Shown: in pieces, positions 15,106-22,412 of the stretch | How the letters are laid out: every line of letters begins with the position of its first letter | Position numbering within the stretch: the stretch's first letter is position 1 | Origin: an uncultured Prevotella sp. | Lineage (GTDB): Bacteria > Bacteroidota > Bacteroidia > Bacteroidales > Bacteroidaceae | Length of the DNA: 25,392 nucleotides | Direction of reading: 5' to 3' | NCBI GenBank assembly: GCA_900543155.1 | Contig: UQQN01000030.1 | Span: forward strand, 1 to 25,392 | Notes under the pieces: generated by a model | The model's input: only the letters and a program-made list of their open reading frames with translations | Told to the model about the DNA's origin: nothing | The model's database searches: none | Translations under genes and position numbers: made by a program

Positions 15106-15139
15106 AAAAAAGTCCTGCAAACCATTAGTTTGCAGGACT
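15106..15139 (-). terminator. Terminator of the first tRNA-Ser gene
   Basis: AGTCCTGCAAAC (15111-15122) and GTTTGCAGGACT (15128-15139) are perfect 12-bp inverted repeats with loop CATTA. On minus they are followed by a T-tract (plus 15106-15110). They lie 6 bp past the tRNA 3' end. Confidence 0.93.
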
Positions 15140-15145
15140 CTGTTG

Positions 15146-15230
15146 CGGAGAGAGAGGGATTCGAACCCCCGGTACCTTGCGGTACGCCGGTTTTCAAGAC
15201 CGGTGTATTCGACCACTCTACCATCTCTCC
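15146..15230 (-). tRNA. tRNA-Ser (UGA anticodon)
   Basis: An 85-nt class II tRNA read on minus. Acceptor stem GGAGAGA pairs with TCTCTCC, with discriminator G at 15146. D-arm TGGTAGAGTGGTCGAA is followed by an anticodon stem CCGGT/ACCGG enclosing CTTGAAA, so the anticodon is TGA (plus 15194-15196). The long variable arm (GTACCGCAAGGTAC) is typical of serine tRNA, followed by the T-loop GTTCGAATC. CCA is not encoded. It has a perfect promoter and terminator and is identical to the copy at 22108-22192. Confidence 0.98.
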
Positions 15231-15269
15231 TTACAAATGATAGTTGTCGTTTTTGCTTATTTTCGAGTG

Positions 15270-15301
15270 CAAAGGTAAGAGGTTTTGTTTGAACAACCAA
15301 A
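15270..15301 (-). promoter_or_regulatory. Promoter of the first tRNA-Ser gene
   Basis: On minus: TTTG (plus 15298-15301), 20 bp, TACCTTTG (plus 15270-15277). A perfect consensus match, about 40 bp before the mature tRNA 5' end. Confidence 0.9.
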
Positions 15302-15580
15302 TTTAAAGGCACTTTTTTTCGATTAAAATTAAAAATAGTTTGTTTTGAGCCTCTATTGAGCCTCAACAACCCCATTATTAGACAAAATTTGCGCTATACA
15401 GACCGTTTAAATGCCATCTAAATGCCTTTTAAACGCAGCGTTTTACAAAAACGAAATCCATCTACAAACAGTTATTATTTAAAAAGACGTGCGTATCTTT
15501 GCAAAGCATATTTGCAATGCAAATTATGAAAACCATTTTTTAGCACACACCTACTTATTCATTTACTAATACAAGCCCCA
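15302..15580 (+). promoter_or_regulatory. Intergenic region with promoter and palindrome before the flavoprotein gene
   Basis: TATCTTTG (15494-15501) is a perfect -7 box for the gene at 15581, though the -33 position is poor. A perfect palindrome ATTTGCA-A-TGCAAAT (15510-15524) sits just downstream, where transcription starts, and could be an operator. Further upstream, CGTTTAAA/TTTAAACG (15404-15435) is an 8-bp inverted repeat enclosing two copies of TAAATGCC-like sequence. No gene is seen here. Confidence 0.55.
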
Positions 15581-16813
15581 ATGAACTCACCCTTACGCAT
15601 TGCCATTATTGGTGGTGGCGCAGCTGGTTATTTTGCAGCAATCGAAGCTAAACGCAACAATGCCAATGCTGACATAACTATTTTCGAAAAAAATAAAACC
15701 GTGCTTGCTAAAGTAGCAATTACGGGAGGCGGTAGGTGCAACCTAACCAACTCGTTTGCTACGATTAGCGACGCCAAACAAGCCTATCCACGTGGCCATA
15801 AACTCATGAAACGCTTGCTAAAGCATTTTAGTCACGAGGATGTTTATAATTGGTTTAAATGCGAAGGAGTACCCCTTGTTACACAAGAGGATGAATGTGT
15901 GTTTCCTGCCTCACAAGATTCACAGAGCATCATTTCTTGTCTCACCACACTTGCCACACAATTAGGCATTCACCAATTGTGCAACCATAAACTCACAGAC
16001 ATTAGCCAAAACGAAGATGCTACACTACACCTTTGTTTTGCCAATGGCACAGAGGCTGATTTTCATCGTGTGGCAATTACCACGGGTGGCGCCCCTAAAG
16101 GCGAAGGACTTGATGTGCATGCTCGTTTAGGACATGAAATAGAATGTCCCATCCCCTCACTCTTCACATTCAATATTACCGACACCTATTTTCTTTCGCT
16201 CATGGGCACAGTAGTCGACCCTGCCATTGTGTCTATTCCTGGCACCAAACATCGTGCAGAGGGAGCTTTACTTGTCACACATTGGGGCATGAGTGGTCCT
16301 GCAGTGCTTAAACTCTCATCACACGCAGCACGTTTTCTGCACGAAAACAATTATCACACACAAGTATCGGTAAATTGGACGGGCGTTATACATTCTGTGG
16401 CTGCCACCGACGAGATCACTGCCATTGTGACCCATAACGCACAAAAGCAATTAGCCTCGGTACGTCCTTTTAACCTCCCATCGCGTCTATGGTTCTACAT
16501 ATTAGATAAATTGGGCTTTTCACAACAAAAGCGTTGGGGTGAATTGGGCAAAAAAGGCATAAGCCGATTAATCGAAACACTCACCAACGATATTTATAAA
16601 GTAGATGGCAAAGGACGTTTCCGCGAAGAATTTGTAACTTGTGGCGGTGTTTCATTATCCTCCATCCACATGAATACACTCGAGAGTCGCGTATGCCCCC
16701 ACCTTTTCTTTGCAGGCGAAGTGCTCGACGTTGATGCCATCACTGGAGGCTTCAACCTGCAAGCCGCTTGGAGCATGGGGTATGTAGTAGGGCAAAATAT
16801 AATTAAGCCCTAA
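15581..16813 (+). CDS. BaiN/YhiN-type NAD(P)/FAD-dependent oxidoreductase
   Basis: A 410-residue flavoprotein of the HI0933-like family. The N terminus has the dinucleotide-binding motif IAIIGGGAAGYFAAIEAKR (residues ~6-25), followed by the family hallmark AITGGGRCNLTNS (~46-58) and the central VAITTGGAPKGEGLD. The C-terminal FAD-contact region is LFFAGEVLDVDAITGGFNLQ followed by AAWSMGYVVG. Length and motifs are complete. Members reduce unsaturated substrates (BaiN is implicated in bile-acid dehydroxylation), but most are uncharacterised, so no substrate is assigned. Cytoplasmic. It has its own promoter-like box and a hairpin after the stop. Confidence 0.92.
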   Translation: MNSPLRIAIIGGGAAGYFAAIEAKRNNANADITIFEKNKTVLAKVAITGGGRCNLTNSFATISDAKQAYPRGHKLMKRLLKHFSHEDVYNWFKCEGVPLVTQEDECVFPASQDSQSIISCLTTLATQLGIHQLCNHKLTDISQNEDATLHLCFANGTEADFHRVAITTGGAPKGEGLDVHARLGHEIECPIPSLFTFNITDTYFLSLMGTVVDPAIVSIPGTKHRAEGALLVTHWGMSGPAVLKLSSHAARFLHENNYHTQVSVNWTGVIHSVAATDEITAIVTHNAQKQLASVRPFNLPSRLWFYILDKLGFSQQKRWGELGKKGISRLIETLTNDIYKVDGKGRFREEFVTCGGVSLSSIHMNTLESRVCPHLFFAGEVLDVDAITGGFNLQAAWSMGYVVGQNIIKP

Positions 16814-16831
16814 TTTATAGGCAAACAATAT

Positions 16832-16871
16832 AAAGCATTACACGCTGAAGAGTCTCAGCACGTAATGCTTT
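16832..16871 (+). terminator. Hairpin after the flavoprotein gene
   Basis: AAAGCATTAC (16832-16841) pairs with GTAATGCTTT (16862-16871). After an AC/AC mismatch, GCTGA (16844-16848) pairs with TCAGC (16855-16859). The stem is strong, but the T-run after it is weak (ATTGCTTTG). A terminator is likely given its place 18 bp past the stop codon. Confidence 0.7.
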
Positions 16872-17037
16872 ATTGCTTTGCAAACAGAGGTATCCCCAAA
16901 TGTTCATTTTTATTATACGCTATTTCAGCGTACACATGCTTGCGAATCAATAAAAACAATAAAAAGAATAAAACTTAAAGCAAGGAACTCATATAAAATT
17001 GTAACTTCGCCCATAAATTACCAAACAGACACAAGAC

Positions 17038-19695
17038 ATGACAGATAAAAACAAGCCTCTTTCAAAACAAAAAGTCACCCCCCGAAAGTCGGTGGGAGGA
17101 TTGATTGTGGCATTTTTGCTGTTGTCAATTACCTTAGGCATAGCTATGTCGTATGTAACGCGCTATGCGCAATCGGTTACGCAATTCACAGAAGCCGAGA
17201 ACAAAATAATTATGCAGCGACGTGCTACCGACAATTTGCTTACACAACTTCTCAATGCCAGCACACAGGCTGAAGCACTCAGCATGCAATATGCCGATGA
17301 CACTGAATTAAAACGCTACATGCAAGCTGTTGTAAGAATCGACACTGCTATTGTAAGACTAAAAATTCTTGTAGACGATTCTAAACAAAAAACACGTATT
17401 GACTCACTACAATATTTGGTACACCAACGTCGCGATGGCATAGTAAACCTTGTAAATGCCCTACGCCACGAAAATAATAAAGGCAATGACCTGCAACGTC
17501 AAATTAAAGACTTACACAACAACGAACGCCCCATCAACCTAAAAGTAGGTGTACCCATAGTAGAACGTGGCGAACAAGTAATAATTGAGCGCCGAAAACG
17601 CGGTTTTTTTCGTCGATTAGGCGATGCCTTTAAACGTGCCAAAGACGATACTGTACTTACACAACTCACACAAAACGAAAGTATAAAAGACACCACACAA
17701 ACCCAAGTAAACATTGCCGATACCTTGGCAAGGGTATTAACCGGTGTACACAAAAATTTGCAACGCGATTCTTTGGCACATGCTAAAACGCTTTACCGCA
17801 AGTCAGACCAACTGCGAGCCACGTCAGCCGAGTTGTCACAACGCATGACCATGCTAATAGACAATATCACAACTGCCCAACAAAAACACATAGCCCAAGT
17901 TTCGCACAATGAGCAACAACAACGCTCTGCCGCAGCTCGCAAATTGGGGCATGTTGCTTTTTGGGCTGTGGTGCTTTCTGCATTACTCCTATTTTGGTTA
18001 TGGCACGACATTAAACGCTCCAACCGTTATCGTCGCACACTCGAACGCGTAATGTTACAACGCGAACACTTGTTGCTTACCATATCACACGACATTAAAG
18101 CCCCTGTTAATAGCATTTTGGGCTATCTCAACTTATTGCCCCAAAAGCAAGTGCAGCAATCTAAAGAACTGAGTGCCATAAGCACCTCGGCTCAATATTT
18201 ATTGCACTTAGTTAAGGCCCTTGTTGAATATTACAAACTCGAAAACGAGGATGTAGAAATTCACTCAAAACCCACGAACCTCTACAAATTACTCCACGAG
18301 ATTATTACCATTTTCAAACCGCTTGCCGAACAAAAAGGTCTCGAATTTACATGCAACATTGAACAAACAAAATATGTGTTGGTAGACGATGCTTTTCAAC
18401 TACGCCAAATTATCGAAAATCTTTTGAGCAATGCTATAAAATATACCACAAAAGGCGAAGTTCACCTATGTTCAGTTGTCCACCCCGCTGGACTTTTATG
18501 TATTCTTGTACACGACACTGGTTGTGGTATGTCCGAAGCAGACATAGAACGCATTTTCCAACCCTTCACACGCGTTAAAGGCAGCGAAGGACAAGAGGGT
18601 GCAGGCTTAGGGCTATGCATTACGCAAAAGTTAATTAAGCGCTTAGGCGGTGAATTAAAAGTAAAAAGCGAGTTAGGCAAAGGTAGCACTTTTCGCGTAA
18701 ATATGAAAAGCCACTTTAAAGAAATACCTTATACCGACAGGGAGAACGATGCCACCTCCCCCACCGACACCGAGGCACAGAACAATGCAGACAACCTAAC
18801 TCAGAGCCATGCCAAAGCTCTCACTTTAGCCCATGCTGCATGTTCCACAAACATTGAAGCTCAAAGCAATGCCGAGAACCACGCTTCAGGAACTCTTCAA
18901 GGCACAATCCACATAGCAGTGCTCGACGACGATGCCTTACAGATGCAACTCACCGAGGCTATGCTTCGCAATGTGTTGCCTGCTGAGGCTCAGATCACTA
19001 CCTTTAACCAAGCCGAACAACTATTAGCATGGCTCAAACAAGGCCACAAGCCCACATTGGTAATGACCGACATCGAAATGCCCTCTATGTCGGGTTATGA
19101 GGTATTAAGCATCTTGCGCCAAGAAAAGCTCTTGTCCAAAGAGGTACAGGTTATTGCCATGACGTCGCACACGCTCATTCCTGCAACCGACTTTAAAGAG
19201 CACGGTTTTGCCGATGTTTTATTTAAGCCCTTCACCCAAAACGATTTATTGCGCGTGTTCAAAGCCACCCCCGCAATGCTTCGTAAAAAGCAAGCGCATT
19301 TTAAGGATGGCACATCCACTGAGCAAACTTATTTACTCCCCAAAGAACAAGAGGTTGCCCTCCCCCACCTTGCGCTCAACAATCTGTTGTTTTTTGCCCA
19401 AGACGATAGTCAAGCCCAAAAAGACATATTGCAGCAATTTGCCACCGACTGTCAACAACACTTCACAAAGCTACAAGCAGCATGCCAAGCACACCACAAA
19501 ACCGAGGCATGCCGCATTGCCCACAAAATGTTGCCCACATTCACACTCATACAATCCACCGCAATAGCTGCATTACAAGAGTTAGAACGACGTAGATTCG
19601 ACAACATTTGGCAACCAGACGATGAAGCACTCTGCCAAACAGTGCTGAACGAACTAAAGATAGCAATTGAAGAATTAAAGAAAACAGAAGCGTAG
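17038..19695 (+). CDS. Hybrid sensor histidine kinase (HK-REC-HPt)
   Basis: An 885-residue inner-membrane kinase. TM1 is at ~19-41 and TM2 at ~305-325 (VAFWAVVLSALLLFWLW), enclosing a ~260-residue, Gln-rich, probably helical periplasmic sensor. HisKA: LLLTISHDIKAPVNSILGYL with phospho-acceptor His351. HATPase: IIENLLSNAIKYTT (N-box, ~459-470), HDTGCGMS, and GAGLGLCITQKLIKRLGG. A low-complexity linker leads to a receiver domain with VLDDD and the acceptor D678 in VMTDIEMPSMSG. The C-terminal ~110 residues look like an HPt domain, with His829 in CRIAHKMLPTF. This allows a His-Asp-His relay that could pass phosphate to the regulator encoded 37 bp downstream. The promoter is weakly marked (TAACTTCG, 17002-17009). 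Confidence 0.95.
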   Translation: MTDKNKPLSKQKVTPRKSVGGLIVAFLLLSITLGIAMSYVTRYAQSVTQFTEAENKIIMQRRATDNLLTQLLNASTQAEALSMQYADDTELKRYMQAVVRIDTAIVRLKILVDDSKQKTRIDSLQYLVHQRRDGIVNLVNALRHENNKGNDLQRQIKDLHNNERPINLKVGVPIVERGEQVIIERRKRGFFRRLGDAFKRAKDDTVLTQLTQNESIKDTTQTQVNIADTLARVLTGVHKNLQRDSLAHAKTLYRKSDQLRATSAELSQRMTMLIDNITTAQQKHIAQVSHNEQQQRSAAARKLGHVAFWAVVLSALLLFWLWHDIKRSNRYRRTLERVMLQREHLLLTISHDIKAPVNSILGYLNLLPQKQVQQSKELSAISTSAQYLLHLVKALVEYYKLENEDVEIHSKPTNLYKLLHEIITIFKPLAEQKGLEFTCNIEQTKYVLVDDAFQLRQIIENLLSNAIKYTTKGEVHLCSVVHPAGLLCILVHDTGCGMSEADIERIFQPFTRVKGSEGQEGAGLGLCITQKLIKRLGGELKVKSELGKGSTFRVNMKSHFKEIPYTDRENDATSPTDTEAQNNADNLTQSHAKALTLAHAACSTNIEAQSNAENHASGTLQGTIHIAVLDDDALQMQLTEAMLRNVLPAEAQITTFNQAEQLLAWLKQGHKPTLVMTDIEMPSMSGYEVLSILRQEKLLSKEVQVIAMTSHTLIPATDFKEHGFADVLFKPFTQNDLLRVFKATPAMLRKKQAHFKDGTSTEQTYLLPKEQEVALPHLALNNLLFFAQDDSQAQKDILQQFATDCQQHFTKLQAACQAHHKTEACRIAHKMLPTFTLIQSTAIAALQELERRRFDNIWQPDDEALCQTVLNELKIAIEELKKTEA

Positions 19696-19732
19696 ATAGC
19701 CCCTTGGCACTACCCTCACTCTATAAAGAAAC

Positions 19733-21133
19733 ATGTCTACACATATTCTCATCATAGAAGACGACCTCACATTTAGCACCATGCTCAGTGTGTGGTTACG
19801 CAAAAAGAATTTCGAGGTGACTACAGCATCAAGCGTAGCCGCTGCCGTCAAGGTGTTGCTCCAAAACGAACATGCCCCACAATTGGTGTTATCAGACCTT
19901 CGTCTGCCCGATCATGACGGACTCTATTTGTTGCAATGGATGCACAGCAAGCAAATGTACATTCCATTCATCATGATGACAAGTTATGCCGAAGTGCAAA
20001 ATGCAGTCGAAGCCATGAAGTTAGGGGCTACAGACTACATTGCTAAACCTGTGCAACCCGACATTTTGCTACAAAAGTTGAACGAGGCTTTAACCACCTC
20101 TGCCTCCCCTACACAACAACCCACCTTGCCCCATAAGTCCGAGGCTAAAAAGTCCACCCCATCGTCTGCAAACGCCTCACAAAAAAGCGAAACAGCCGTG
20201 GCAAAGCATCATCCTGGCATTGAGGGACACTCCCCCATAGCCCACGATCTTTATCGCTTAGTAGCCTTAGTTGCCCCCACCCCCATGTCGGTATTAATTA
20301 TTGGCGCAAGTGGCACAGGCAAGGAATATGTGGCACACCGCATTCACGAACAAAGTGCACGATGCGAAGGTCCTTTTGTGGCAATAGACTGTGGGGCACT
20401 TACCAAAGAGTTGGCAATCTCCGAACTATTCGGTCACACCAAAGGTGCCTTTACCGGAGCTACCGACAATAAAATAGGTGCCTTCGAACAAGCCTCGGGA
20501 GGCACACTCTTTTTAGACGAGGTGGGAAACCTAAGTTATGAGGTGCAAGTGCAACTTTTGCGTGCACTGCAAGAACGACGCATACGCCCTGTGGGTAGCA
20601 CCGAAGAACGCCCCATCAACATTCGTTTGGTATGTGCCACCAACGAGAACCTGCCCGAAGCCATACAGCGTGGCACCTTCCGCGAAGACCTTTACCACCG
20701 CATCAATGAGTTCACACTGCACATGCCCCTTTTGCGCGAACGAGGCAATGACATATTAGAATTTGCCCACTATTTTCTTGAACGTGCCAACACCGATTTG
20801 GGGCGAAACATAACAGACTTCACCCCCGATGCACAACAAGCCCTGCTGCGCTATGCTTGGCCTGGCAATTTACGTGAAATGCGCAACGTGGTGGTACGTG
20901 CTGCATTATTGGCTGAGAACGCTGCCTACATCTCGTCCACCCAACTCGGTTTGCCACAAGACACTGCCACCCAACCCTCGGCAACACTTGCCATTAAGCC
21001 TACTGCAGACGAAGAATTGGCACGCATTCACGAAGCCCTACAACTCACAGGCGGCAACAAGAGTCGTGCTGCACAAATGTTAGGCATCGACCGCAAAACC
21101 CTCTACAACAAACTAAAGGGCAATAAAGCCTAA
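19733..21133 (+). CDS. NtrC-family sigma-54-dependent response regulator
   Basis: A 466-residue activator with three standard modules. The receiver (1-~120) has acidic IIEDD near the start, acceptor D55 in LVLSDLRLPDHDG, and Lys in YIAKPVQPD. After a Ser/Thr/Lys-rich linker (~120-160) comes the AAA+ domain: Walker A GASGTGKE (from 191), the sigma-54 contact loop GAFTGA (238-243) and Walker B GGTLFLDEVG. The C-terminal Fis-type helix-turn-helix is LTGGNKSRAAQMLGIDRKTL, followed by YNKLKG. Such proteins bind upstream sites and use ATP to open sigma-54 promoters. The 37-bp gap to the kinase gene and the sites just downstream make the partners clear. Confidence 0.96.
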   Translation: MSTHILIIEDDLTFSTMLSVWLRKKNFEVTTASSVAAAVKVLLQNEHAPQLVLSDLRLPDHDGLYLLQWMHSKQMYIPFIMMTSYAEVQNAVEAMKLGATDYIAKPVQPDILLQKLNEALTTSASPTQQPTLPHKSEAKKSTPSSANASQKSETAVAKHHPGIEGHSPIAHDLYRLVALVAPTPMSVLIIGASGTGKEYVAHRIHEQSARCEGPFVAIDCGALTKELAISELFGHTKGAFTGATDNKIGAFEQASGGTLFLDEVGNLSYEVQVQLLRALQERRIRPVGSTEERPINIRLVCATNENLPEAIQRGTFREDLYHRINEFTLHMPLLRERGNDILEFAHYFLERANTDLGRNITDFTPDAQQALLRYAWPGNLREMRNVVVRAALLAENAAYISSTQLGLPQDTATQPSATLAIKPTADEELARIHEALQLTGGNKSRAAQMLGIDRKTLYNKLKGNKA

Positions 21134-21176
21134 CTTAAAGAGTCGTTTTAAGAATTGTGGAACAACCCACAAAAAA

Positions 21177-21236
21177 AGTGTGGAATTTTTCCACACTTTC
21201 CACACTACGTTCCACACTTTCCACAGTAGTGTAGAA
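21177..21236 (+). promoter_or_regulatory. Array of six 9-bp half-sites (putative activator enhancer)
   Basis: Six 9-bp units occupy 60 bp: AGTGTGGAA (21177-21185), TTCCACACT (21189-21197), TTCCACACT (21198-21206), TTCCACACT (21210-21218), TTCCACAGT (21219-21227) and a degenerate AGTGTAGAA (21228-21236). The first two form a perfect dyad with a 3-bp centre. Spacing between unit starts is 9 or 12 bp. A looser TTGTGG/CCACAA dyad precedes the array (21155-21172). The array is centred about 114 bp upstream of the expected start of the sigma-54 promoter, the usual place for NtrC-type enhancer sites. Part of the first dyad could also act as a terminator for the regulator gene. Confidence 0.8.
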
Positions 21237-21293
21237 TTGGCACAAAACGCATAACTACTTCATAATCAATACAAAACTCATCTTGTTTATTTT

Positions 21294-21309
21294 TTGGCAC
21301 AGCTATTGC
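21294..21309 (+). promoter_or_regulatory. Sigma-54 (-24/-12) promoter of the secreted repeat protein gene
   Basis: TTGGCAC (21294-21300), AGCTA, TTGC (21306-21309). This matches the sigma-54 consensus with exact GG-N10-GC spacing. The transcription start should be near 21320, leaving a leader of about 45 nt before the ATG at 21366. The sigma-54 activator gene ends 160 bp upstream. Confidence 0.85.
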
Positions 21310-21365
21310 GCTTTATTAAAGCAGAAACAACAACATAAATAAACAACTCAAAAACAAATACGATT

Positions 21366-21740
21366 ATGAAAAAGTTCACAGTTTCTGCCATCATGGTAAT
21401 GGGCGTTGTCACATTGAGCAGCGCAGCTTTCGCAGGTTCAACTTCATCAGCCTTCCGCGGCTTCGCCAATGGCTCAGCTTTGGCAACCGACACAGTTGTT
21501 CCCACCGACACAATAGTTCCTGAAAAGAACAACCCCATAGTCGAAAGTCAGCAACTTTGGTTCTCAACCGACACTGTAGTGCCTACCGACACCGTAGTTC
21601 CTGAAAAGAAAGACACTGAGGTACCCGAGAAAACCGACCCCGTAGTAGAAAGCCATCAGCTTAACTTCTCTACCGACACCGTAGTACCTGAAAAGAACGA
21701 TACCGTAGTACCCGAAAAGAAGGAGAGCCAAGAATCATAA
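21366..21740 (+). CDS. Small secreted repeat protein, TDTVVPEK-type repeats
   Basis: A 124-residue protein that I do not recognise as a known family. MKKFTVSAIMVMGVVTLSSAAFA is a signal peptide with a probable cleavage after AFA (about residue 23). The mature ~100 residues are repetitive: TDTVVPTDTIVPEK, then VESQQLWFS, then TDTVVPTDTVVPEK with DTEVPEK, then VESHQLNFS, and finally TDTVVPEK and DTVVPEK. There are thus two long units joined by VES-x-QL-x-FS and a partial third. The sequence is acidic, Thr/Pro/Val-rich, without Cys, and probably extended. It may be a periplasmic or surface protein. Its only promoter is of sigma-54 type, so it is a likely output of the adjacent two-component system. 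Confidence 0.85.
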   Translation: MKKFTVSAIMVMGVVTLSSAAFAGSTSSAFRGFANGSALATDTVVPTDTIVPEKNNPIVESQQLWFSTDTVVPTDTVVPEKKDTEVPEKTDPVVESHQLNFSTDTVVPEKNDTVVPEKKESQES

Positions 21741-22073
21741 AAAAGGAGAGTTATAGATAATTAGGTAGATAGTAGTTTCTTGGAAATGTAGCCAGAAGCA
21801 TCAAGCGAGCCACACTTGTCTTGTATGCTTCTGGCTACAGCGTTTATATCAGCCCATTGGTGGATTGTACCCCATGTATCCGCTTTATCGATGTCAGGAA
21901 CAATAGAAGCATAGCCTGTTTTTATGCAAAAAGATAGAATATCCGCATGGAAGAAACATTGCATATAGAACTGTGTGAAATGAAGGATAAAATGGATTTT
22001 GAATGGTATGAAACAAAGGTGTACAAAATCTGCTACCACAATATCCAATATCCATGGCAAGCATACTAACGAA
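21741..22073. other. Intergenic stretch with large inverted repeat and doubtful coding remnants
   Basis: A perfect 15-bp inverted repeat, TGTAGCCAGAAGCAT (21787-21801) and ATGCTTCTGGCTACA (21825-21839), encloses 23 bp. It has no T-run. On minus, 21761-22060 is open for 99 codons; its C-terminal half (IVPDIDKADTWGTIHQWADI) looks protein-like, while the first half is random and hydrophobic, so a gene remnant is possible. On plus, a 40-codon frame at 21949-22071 begins MEETLHIELCEMKDKMDFEW. Neither is strong enough to call a gene. Confidence 0.4.
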
Positions 22074-22101
22074 AAAAGACTTCTGAACTTTCATTCAGAA
22101 G
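22074..22101 (-). terminator. Terminator of the second tRNA-Ser gene
   Basis: CTTCTGAA (22080-22087) and TTCAGAAG (22094-22101) form a perfect 8-bp stem with a 6-nt loop. On minus it is followed by GT and then a T-rich tract. It lies 6 bp past the tRNA 3' end, the same spacing as at the first tRNA-Ser gene, but the stem sequence differs. Confidence 0.85.
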
Positions 22102-22107
22102 CCTTGG

Positions 22108-22192
22108 CGGAGAGAGAGGGATTCGAACCCCCGGTACCTTGCGGTACGCCGGTTTTCAAGACCGGTGTATTCGACCACTCTACCATCTCTCC
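22108..22192 (-). tRNA. tRNA-Ser (UGA anticodon), second identical copy
   Basis: All 85 positions read the same as the gene at 15146-15230, including acceptor stem, TGA anticodon, long variable arm and T-arm; CCA is again not encoded. The first 13 bp of leader (TTACAAATGATAG on plus) are also shared, and the promoter is of the same type, so the whole locus is a duplication. The two loci differ in their terminators. Confidence 0.98.
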
Positions 22193-22232
22193 TTACAAAT
22201 GATAGCTGTCGATTCTTGCTTATTTGCGAGTG

Positions 22233-22264
22233 CAAAGGTAAGGTGTTTTGTTGGAATTGCCAAA
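22233..22264 (-). promoter_or_regulatory. Promoter of the second tRNA-Ser gene
   Basis: On minus: TTTG (plus 22261-22264), 20 bp, TACCTTTG (plus 22233-22240). A perfect match with the same geometry as the first tRNA-Ser promoter. Confidence 0.9.
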
Positions 22265-22412
22265 TCTTTTGCAAAGAAAATATGTATTAAGCGTATTTTT
22301 TTGCATTTTCGTGCGTTTTTTATGACGAACATCTAAGATGCTTGGTGCCTACTAAAGGATATTTAGAATGCGTAGTATCAAAGTTATATGTGAAAAGGGT
22401 GAGGAATCGGTT

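Noticed and set aside
11147..15146. Calling the accessory block an integrative element
   Set aside because: No integrase, relaxase or transposase is visible; the tRNA repeats alone allow only a suggestion.
21238..21252. TTGGCACAAAACGCAT as a second sigma-54 promoter before the repeat-protein gene
   Set aside because: GG to GC distance is 8 rather than 10; the element at 21294-21309 fits far better.
21761..22060. A 99-codon minus-strand frame as a complete gene
   Set aside because: Only the C-terminal half looks protein-like; the start lies in random-looking sequence and a perfect inverted repeat runs through the frame. Kept only as a possible remnant.
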